A stretch of 17,242 nucleotides of DNA. Source: an uncultured Eubacteriales bacterium (GTDB lineage: Bacteria; Bacillota; Clostridia; Oscillospirales; Oscillospiraceae). Numbering within the stretch: position 1 is the stretch's first letter; every line of letters starts with the position of its first letter. The translations under genes were made by a program, and so were the position numbers. The stretch spans positions 1 through 17,242 of the forward strand of contig CABUJV010000043.1 of assembly GCA_902492005.1 (NCBI GenBank). Direction: 5' to 3'. Below the pieces are notes generated by a model. The model ran no database searches. It saw only the letters and a list, made by a program, of their open reading frames with translations, and had not been told where the DNA came from. Shown here piece after piece: positions 12,676 through 17,242 of the stretch.

Positions 12676-13638
12676 TCAGAGGCTCTCCACGACCCGGACC
12701 TGCAAAGGCGGGGCGCCGTCCCAGCGGCCCAACAGATAGAGAGAGTAAATGCCGTCGGCCTTGGCCTCCAGGTAGAAGGAGGCCAGCGGACGCGCGCCGC
12801 CGTAGTCGGACGAATCGCCGTACGGGGCCAAGGCGGGCAGATCGCCCACCGTCTCAATGTCAGTGGGGGAGGGCGTGGGCAGCCAGGCGGCCTGCAGGAT
12901 GGAAAAGCCGTATTCCCGGGGGCGGGCCTGGCGGAAGGCGGTGACGTCTTTATAGCCTACGTCGGAAAAGACCAGACGACCGTCGTCCAGAAAAACGTCC
13001 AGGGCGGGGCTGCCGTAGCACAAATTGACGGCCCGGATACAGGCACGGCCGGCAGGCCGGTTGTCGCAGGGCAGATCGGAGATGCGCAGCAGGTCGAGGC
13101 CGGAGGAGGTATGTACCACGGCCATGGTAGTGAGTGTCCCGGCGCGGAAGGGCAGCGTCTGCTGGAACAGGATGGCGCGGGGGGCGTAGGCGCTGGTCAC
13201 AGTGACCAGACGGAAGCCGTCGGAGATCCGTGTGTAGCCGGTCATGCCGCCGTAAGCCAGGTCGCTGGTCATCCGCAGGGGGCCTACCGTGATGCGGATG
13301 GGCTCCAGATCCGCTGCCGCGTGGAAAAAGCGCACCGTGCAGTAGCGGGGGGACGGCGGGGTGGAGAGAGCGCCGGCGGGGAGCTCGGGCAGTTCCGGCC
13401 GGCCGGTAACGGGGGGCAGCGGGGCCACGGAGAACGGCTCCCACTCCGTGTCCGGGGGCTCAGGCTGGCTCTCCTCGGGAAAGCGGGGGAAGGTGGCGGA
13501 CGGCGCCGGCTCAGAGGCCTGCGGCGGTTCATTCGGGGCCAGAGGGGGCAGGGGGGCTGCGGGCAGCGTCATCTCCGGCAGAACCTCCGGCGGATTGCGC
13601 CCGGCAGAGCGTCTGTCCGGCGTGAACGATTCATCCAT
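12676..13638 (-). CDS. DUF4397 domain protein with proline-rich N-terminus
   Basis: A 320-residue protein. The first 95 or so residues are low-complexity and rich in Pro, Glu and Ala. They are followed by two DUF4397-like beta-sandwich repeats: VRFFHAAADLEPIRITVG...YTRISDGFRLVTV (about 98-185) and IRAVNLCYGSPALDVFLDDG...YKDVTAFRQARPREY (about 200-300). DUF4397 proteins are usually exported and anchored at the surface, but no signal peptide, lipobox or membrane span is visible here, so it may stay in the cytosol, use another route, or the true start may differ. I used the ATG at 13638; a TTG at 13644 has better spacing to AAAGGAG and would add two residues. It is monocistronic, with no strong promoter recognised upstream. 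Function unknown; the high Pro content recalls spore-coat or surface proteins, but that is only a guess. Confidence 0.75.
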   Translation of the reverse strand: MDESFTPDRRSAGRNPPEVLPEMTLPAAPLPPLAPNEPPQASEPAPSATFPRFPEESQPEPPDTEWEPFSVAPLPPVTGRPELPELPAGALSTPPSPRYCTVRFFHAAADLEPIRITVGPLRMTSDLAYGGMTGYTRISDGFRLVTVTSAYAPRAILFQQTLPFRAGTLTTMAVVHTSSGLDLLRISDLPCDNRPAGRACIRAVNLCYGSPALDVFLDDGRLVFSDVGYKDVTAFRQARPREYGFSILQAAWLPTPSPTDIETVGDLPALAPYGDSSDYGGARPLASFYLEAKADGIYSLYLLGRWDGAPPLQVRVVESL

Positions 13639-13783
13639 AATCAACGTGCGCTCCTTTCGATGGGTCTACCCCACTCTATGCGGAAAAGGGGATAGGGTGA
13701 TAAAAGGGGCGAATCCTCTGGAGAAAACGGGGGAACTGCCGGAGCAAAGCAGGGAAAGAAGCCGCCATCCGGCACATTGACGG

Positions 13784-13812
13784 TTGACGATGCAGGAACG
13801 GGGCGATATACT
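13784..13812 (+). promoter_or_regulatory. Promoter of the marR-MATE operon
   Basis: TTGACG (13784-13789), 17 nt, then TATACT (13807-13812). The start near 13819 falls within the operator-like repeat at 13818-13835. Confidence 0.75.
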
Positions 13813-13817
13813 ATCTT

Positions 13818-13835
13818 TTGTTGAATACGCAACGA
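13818..13835 (+). promoter_or_regulatory. Candidate MarR operator
   Basis: An imperfect palindrome, TTGTTGAATACGCAACGA, with GTTG and CAAC arms six bases apart, covers the expected transcription start of the marR-MATE operon. MarR proteins commonly bind 16-20 bp palindromes overlapping their own promoters. The link is inference. Confidence 0.4.
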
Positions 13836-13861
13836 TTCGAGGAAAAAGAAAGAGGAACAGC

Positions 13862-14317
13862 ATGAAAAAGACCTATTATCTGGGCCGGCACGCCTCCATC
13901 CTTTACCGGCAGGCCAACCGATTTTACGACCGGGCGCTGGCTCCGTACGGCATCGGCTGCGGGCAGCAGTTTTTCCTTTTGCGCATTTTTGAGCACCAGG
14001 GGATCAACGTACTGGATCTGGCGCGTCTGGGGCAGTTTGACAAGGGGACGGCCACCCGGGCGGTGCAGAAGCTGGAGGAGGAGGGGTATATCCGATCCGA
14101 GCCCGACCCGCAGGACCGGAGGATGCGGCGGCTCTATACCACGCCGGCGGCCGAACCCATCGTGCAGGAGGTGTTTGCCGCCCGGGAGCGGTGGAACCAG
14201 ATTCTGACCCGGGGCATACGTCAGGAGGAGATTGAGCAGGCGGACAAGCTGCTCGCCCACATGGCGGAAAACGCCCTGAATTACATTCGACAGGAGGGAT
14301 TGGACCGTGAACCCTGA
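13862..14317 (+). CDS. MarR family winged-helix transcriptional regulator
   Basis: A 151-residue dimeric winged-helix regulator. The N-terminal dimerisation helix (YLGRHASILYRQANRFYDRAL) is followed by LLRIFEHQGINVLDLARLGQFDKGTATRAVQKLEEEGYI, which is the helix-turn-helix and recognition helix, and the wing residues SEPDPQDRRMRRLYTT with the conserved DxRxxR motif. C-terminal helices complete the dimer interface. The ATG at 13862 is chosen because the protein then begins like other MarR proteins and AGAGGA lies upstream; the frame is open further upstream, but that would cover the promoter. Its stop overlaps the MATE gene by 11 nt. It most likely represses this operon and responds to a substrate of the exporter. 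Confidence 0.93.
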   Translation: MKKTYYLGRHASILYRQANRFYDRALAPYGIGCGQQFFLLRIFEHQGINVLDLARLGQFDKGTATRAVQKLEEEGYIRSEPDPQDRRMRRLYTTPAAEPIVQEVFAARERWNQILTRGIRQEEIEQADKLLAHMAENALNYIRQEGLDREP

Positions 14318-15737
14318 GCGTTCTGCCAGCACGGAGGCGCGGACGGCGGGCAATCCGCTGGGCTACCAGCCCATTGGGCGGCTGCTGCTCAATTTTTCCA
14401 TCCCATCGGTCATTTCCATGCTGGTCAACTCCATCTACAACATCGTGGATCAGATCTTCATCGGCCAGGGGGTCGGGGAACTGGGCAACGCCGCCACTAC
14501 GGTGTCCTTTCCCATGGTGACCATCATGCTGGCCTTTGCCACCCTCATCGGCTCCGGCGGCAGCGCCTATGCCGCCCTTAAGCTGGGGGAGGGGAAAAAT
14601 GAAGAGGCTGACCGCACGCTTAACAATGTCTTCGTCATGGCGCTGGGGGCCGGAGCGCTCCTGCTGGCGGTGGGGCTGCTTTTCCTGGAGCCGATGCTCC
14701 GGGTGTTCGGTGCGGGAGAGGCTGTGATGCCCTACGCCAAGGACTACGCCTCCATCCTCCTGCTGGGGGCCCCCTTCAATATGATGGGCATCGCTCTTTC
14801 CAACATGGCCCGGACCGACGGCAGTCCAAGGCTGTCCATGTACGGCATCCTGATCGGCGCCATCCTGAACACGGTGCTGGACCCCATCTATATTTTTGTG
14901 TTTCACTGGGGGGTCAAGGGTGCCGCCGTCGCCACCATCACCTCCCAGATCATCTCTGCCGTGATCCTGCTGGCTTACTTTGCCACCCGCAGCCGGCATA
15001 TGCGCTTCCGCCTGTCCGCCATGCGTCCGGAAGGGAGCATCTGCGGCCGGGTGGCGTCTCTGGGAATCTCCTCCGGCATTACCCAGGCGGTCTCCGTGAT
15101 CATGCAGATCGTGATGAACAACTCCCTGCTGTATTACGGCAGCCGCAGTGAGGTGGGCGCAGTGACGGCGCAGGCGGCCATGGGCATCGTGATGAAGGTG
15201 GTCATGATCCTGCTGGCCTTCTGCATCGGCATCGGCGTGGGGTCGCAGCCCATCCTGGGATTCAACCGCGGCGCCCGAAAGTTTCACCGGGTCAAGGCCG
15301 CTTACCTCCGGGCGGTTGCGGCGGCGACGGTGGCGGTGACGCTGGGCTGGCTGCTGTGCCAGACCATCCCCCATGTGATTCTGCGCCTCTTTGGGGCGGC
15401 CAGTCCGGCTTTTACGGACTTTGCCGTCCGCAGCATGCGCATTTATCTGTTCGGTACCTTCTGTGCCGGATTTCAGGTGGTGTCCACCAACTATTTTCAG
15501 GCCACCGGCCAGCCGCTGAAGGCGTCGCTTCTGTCTATGCTGCGGCAGCTTCTTCTGCTCATCCCGCTGCTGCTGGTCCTGCCTCTTTTCTGGGGGCTGG
15601 ACGGCATCCTCTATGCAGGTCCCATTGCGGATATTTCCTCCGGCGTGATCGTAGCCCTCTTCATCCTTCCGGAGATGCGAAAGCTGGACCGGCAGGTGCG
15701 GGAGGAGGACGCACAGGCCGCGGTTTCCGGGCGGTAG
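14307..15737 (+). CDS. MATE family multidrug/cation efflux transporter
   Basis: A 476-residue protein with about 12 membrane spans in two pseudo-repeats, typical of MATE exporters of the MepA/NorM-like bacterial group, which use a sodium or proton gradient to expel drugs or metabolites. Signatures include FSIPSVISMLVNSIYNIVDQ and FIGQGVGELGNAATTVSFP in the first repeat, MARTDGSPRLSMYGILIGA, NTVLDPIYIFVFHWGVKGAA, and GVGSQPILGFNRGARKFHR opening the loop after the second half's early spans. The GTG start at 14307 has AGGAGG 9 nt upstream and lies inside the end of marR, giving coupled translation. The substrate cannot be read from sequence. Confidence 0.94.
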   Translation: MNPERSASTEARTAGNPLGYQPIGRLLLNFSIPSVISMLVNSIYNIVDQIFIGQGVGELGNAATTVSFPMVTIMLAFATLIGSGGSAYAALKLGEGKNEEADRTLNNVFVMALGAGALLLAVGLLFLEPMLRVFGAGEAVMPYAKDYASILLLGAPFNMMGIALSNMARTDGSPRLSMYGILIGAILNTVLDPIYIFVFHWGVKGAAVATITSQIISAVILLAYFATRSRHMRFRLSAMRPEGSICGRVASLGISSGITQAVSVIMQIVMNNSLLYYGSRSEVGAVTAQAAMGIVMKVVMILLAFCIGIGVGSQPILGFNRGARKFHRVKAAYLRAVAAATVAVTLGWLLCQTIPHVILRLFGAASPAFTDFAVRSMRIYLFGTFCAGFQVVSTNYFQATGQPLKASLLSMLRQLLLLIPLLLVLPLFWGLDGILYAGPIADISSGVIVALFILPEMRKLDRQVREEDAQAAVSGR

Positions 15738-15752
15738 CCCTTTGATACGGAG

Positions 15753-15791
15753 AAAAAGCAAGCCACCGCAGACGCGGCGGCTTGCTTTTTT
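15753..15791 (+). terminator. Terminator after the MATE gene
   Basis: AAAAAGCAAGCC pairs with GGCTTGCTTTTT, and CCGC with GCGG inside it, around AGAC. A T6 tail follows. The A-rich 5' arm lets it also work on the minus strand, though no gene enters from that side. The next 130 nt (15792-15922) hold nothing I recognise. Confidence 0.88.
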
Positions 15792-15922
15792 CATTTCGGA
15801 ACCGAAAGATTCCGGCGTGCAAAACAGAGGGAAAACAGTCGGACAGGGGAAAAGGCAAATGGGAAAAAGCCCTGCGGCGCAGCGGATCAGAGCATTCGAC
15901 AGAATGATGGAAAAAATAGGGG

Positions 15923-15951
15923 TTGCAATTTTTTGAAAAATGGGTTACAAT
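15923..15951 (+). promoter_or_regulatory. Promoter of the SleB-type hydrolase gene
   Basis: TTGCAA (15923-15928), 17 nt, then TACAAT (15946-15951). The start near 15958 gives a leader of about 46 nt. This is a sigma-A pattern; no sporulation sigma-factor boxes were recognised. Confidence 0.68.
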
Positions 15952-16003
15952 CTGGTTACAAAAAGTGAAGAAGAAAAACAAACAGAAGGAGGAAGCACGT
16001 GAC

Positions 16004-16915
16004 ATGAAGTGGCGCACAGGATGTCTCATGCTTTGCCTGATGGCGGCGCTCTCCCTGGGGAACAAGGCGCTGGCGGCGGAGGCCACTACCGACGAAAAAG
16101 TGACCAATCTCTCTACGCAGGTTGTCTTGGACGACGCCCAGGCCGCGGAGATCGGCAGGGAGCATGCAGCTTCTCTGCCCAGCGGTCCCCTGTATTTGGT
16201 GGACGGCGAGCTGGTGGGCGACCAGAACCTGACGGTCTATCATGAGACCACCTATGTTTCTCTGCCGGAGTTCGTTCTGGCCCTGCAGCCGGACGCCTCG
16301 GTGTACTGGGACGGCAGCCAGGTGGTGGTCCAGGCCAGCGGCCTGACCATGAAGGCCAAGCCGGGCAACTGCTATATTGAGGCCAACGGCCGCGCACTGT
16401 ATATACCCGACGGTGTACTTTCCTCGAACGGCAGCACGCTGGTACCGGTCCGGACGGCGGCGCAGGCCATGGGGGCCTCGGTGGACTGGGATCAGGAGAA
16501 CAGTATGATCTCGGTCCACAGCGGCACGGGCGCGATCACGCCGGCAGAGAGCTATTACGACAGCGACGACCTCTACTGGCTGTCCCACATCATCAACGCC
16601 GAGAGTGGCGGGGAGCCCCTGGAGGGTAAGCTGGCCGTGGGGACGGTGATCCTGAATCGGGTGGCCAGTCCCAGATTCCAGAATACCATCTATGACGTGG
16701 TGTTTGCTCCGAATCAGTTTACGCCGGCCAGTACCGGGGCCATCTACCGGGAGCCAAACGCGGAAAGTGTCTTGGCTGCAAAGCTCTGCCTGGAGGGAGT
16801 TCGGGTGGGAGGCGAGAGCCTCTATTTCGTGAATCCGACCCATGCGCCCAACAGCTGGGCGGCCCGAAACCGGCCTTATGTCACCACCATCGGCCACCAC
16901 AGCTTCTATGCCTGA
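16004..16915 (+). CDS. Secreted cell wall hydrolase (SleB-like) with copper amine oxidase-like N-domain
   Basis: A 303-residue exported protein. A signal peptide (MKWRTGCLMLCLMAALSLG...ALAA, cleavage near residue 25) is followed by a copper amine oxidase N-terminal-like domain (about 65-185), with TTYVSLPEFVLAL and STLVPVRTAAQAMGASVDW, a fold common in Clostridial surface proteins. A C-terminal Hydrolase_2 domain (about 193-303) follows. The last contains HIINAESGGEPLEGKLAVG with probable catalytic Glu200, VILNRVASPRF, FAPNQFTP and the closing VTTIGHHSFYA. SleB-type enzymes cut spore-cortex or vegetative peptidoglycan as lytic transglycosylases. A sigma-A promoter and the N-domain suggest vegetative wall turnover, but a spore role is not excluded. 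AAGGAGGAA lies 10-11 nt before the ATG. It is a single-gene unit with its own promoter and terminator. Confidence 0.9.
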   Translation: MKWRTGCLMLCLMAALSLGNKALAAEATTDEKVTNLSTQVVLDDAQAAEIGREHAASLPSGPLYLVDGELVGDQNLTVYHETTYVSLPEFVLALQPDASVYWDGSQVVVQASGLTMKAKPGNCYIEANGRALYIPDGVLSSNGSTLVPVRTAAQAMGASVDWDQENSMISVHSGTGAITPAESYYDSDDLYWLSHIINAESGGEPLEGKLAVGTVILNRVASPRFQNTIYDVVFAPNQFTPASTGAIYREPNAESVLAAKLCLEGVRVGGESLYFVNPTHAPNSWAARNRPYVTTIGHHSFYA

Positions 16916-16918
16916 AAG

Positions 16919-16949
16919 AAAACCGGAGCCGTTTCGGCTCCGGTTTTTT
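16919..16949 (+). terminator. Terminator after the SleB-type gene
   Basis: AAAACCGGAGCC pairs with GGCTCCGGTTTT around a 5-nt loop and runs into a T6 tail, starting 4 nt after the stop codon. Confidence 0.9.
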
Positions 16950-16960
16950 CTCTGGAATGA

Positions 16961-16989
16961 TTGACAAGCCGTGGCAATTATGTTATAGT
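16961..16989 (+). promoter_or_regulatory. Promoter of the two tRNA-Ser genes
   Basis: A perfect TTGACA (16961-16966), 17 nt, then TATAGT (16984-16989) with TG at 16981 (extended -10). The start near 16996 lies just before a CGCGC-TTG-GCGCG hairpin in the tRNA 5' leader. Confidence 0.82.
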
Positions 16990-17027
16990 AAATTTCGCGC
17001 TTGGCGCGCAGGCGGTACTCGGTCTGT

Positions 17028-17114
17028 GGAGAGATGTCCGAGTGGTTTAAGGAGCCGGTCTTGAAAACCGGTGACTCGAAAGAGCCGTGGGTTCGAATCC
17101 CACTCTCTCCGCCA
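17028..17114 (+). tRNA. tRNA-Ser (anticodon UGA)
   Basis: An 87-nt class II tRNA. The acceptor stem GGAGAGA pairs with TCTCTCC (17104-17110), with discriminator G and encoded CCA at 17112-17114. The anticodon stem CCGGT/ACCGG holds the loop CTTGAAA with anticodon TGA at 17062-17064. A long variable arm follows, and GTTCGAATC marks the T-loop. It reads UCA and, with wobble or modification, other UCN serine codons. Confidence 0.97.
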
Positions 17115-17149
17115 TTTGTTTTCCATATTGTTATGTATCGATTCGGCTT

Positions 17150-17240
17150 GGAGAAGTACCCAAGTGGCCGAAGGGGCTCCCCTGCTAAGGGAGTAGTGTG
17201 GGAAACCGCAGCGAGGGTTCAAATCCCTCCTTCTCCGCCA
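17150..17240 (+). tRNA. tRNA-Ser (anticodon GCU)
   Basis: A 91-nt class II tRNA. The acceptor stem GGAGAAG pairs with CTTCTCC (17230-17236), with discriminator G and encoded CCA at 17238-17240. The anticodon stem CTCCC/GGGAG holds CTGCTAA with anticodon GCT at 17184-17186. A long variable arm and GTTCAAATC T-loop are present. It reads AGC/AGU and would be a substrate for t6A/ct6A37 modification, the pathway of tcdA. It lies 35 nt after the first tRNA, with no promoter between, so both probably come from one precursor. Confidence 0.97.
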
Positions 17241-17242
17241 AA

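Noticed and set aside
14004..15794. A 596-codon minus-strand frame opposite the marR-MATE pair
   Set aside because: The MATE and MarR proteins are unmistakable. The antisense product is a His/Gly/Gln-rich low-complexity string with no start signal.
1..17242. Mobile elements, CRISPR arrays, toxin-antitoxin or phage genes
   Set aside because: No transposase, integrase, regularly spaced repeats or paired small toxin/antitoxin genes were seen. The tRNA-Ser genes at the right edge show no adjacent integrase or repeated tRNA end within the window.

Overview
The window looks like a chromosomal segment of a GC-rich (around 60% G+C by eye) low-GC-relative Clostridia, most likely an Oscillospiraceae-type gut anaerobe (Flavonifractor / Oscillibacter / Lawsonibacter-like). 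This rests on the rpmG-secE-nusG-rplK order, Firmicute-type genes (RuvX, DUF1292, a PrsA-like foldase, an SleB-type hydrolase with a copper-amine-oxidase-like N-domain), strong AGGAGG ribosome binding sites and consensus sigma-A promoters. No phage, IS, CRISPR array or conjugative gene is visible. The genus is inference.

Layout. 1-1474 (minus): the start of rplK, then nusG, secE and rpmG, read from a consensus promoter at 1702-1730 through a 220-nt structured leader. 1742-2217 (plus): ruvX, whose promoter lies back-to-back with the rpmG promoter. 2245-3821 (minus): two half-size TSUP (TauE/SafE) membrane proteins and tcdA. 3888-5516 (minus): a large membrane-anchored parvulin foldase with its own promoter and terminator. 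5664-5875 (minus): a probable 6S RNA and its terminator. 5930-6232 (minus): a DUF1292 gene. 6573-9299 (plus): a class A penicillin-binding protein with a TTG start and a leader holding two tandem palindromes. 9451-10224 (plus): uridine phosphorylase. 10379-12614 (plus): a duplicated DUF1538 membrane protein overlapping a protein made of two PII-like domains. 12676-13638 (minus): a cytosolic-looking DUF4397 protein. 13862-15737 (plus): a MarR regulator overlapping a MATE exporter. 16004-16915 (plus): a secreted SleB-type cell wall hydrolase. 17028-17240 (plus): tRNA-Ser(UGA) and tRNA-Ser(GCU).

Most of this is housekeeping: translation and secretion, recombination, tRNA modification, envelope folding and wall synthesis, and nucleoside salvage. 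The least described part is the DUF1538/PII-like pair. Two tandem membrane repeats are translationally coupled to two tandem PII-like repeats, and the second PII-like repeat carries its own consensus ribosome binding site and in-frame GTG that would yield a 112-residue single-domain protein. Other points worth checking are the rpmG leader, the clashing rpmG/ruvX promoters, the operator-like palindromes before the PBP gene, and the hairpins placed directly at the starts of tcdA and the first TSUP gene.
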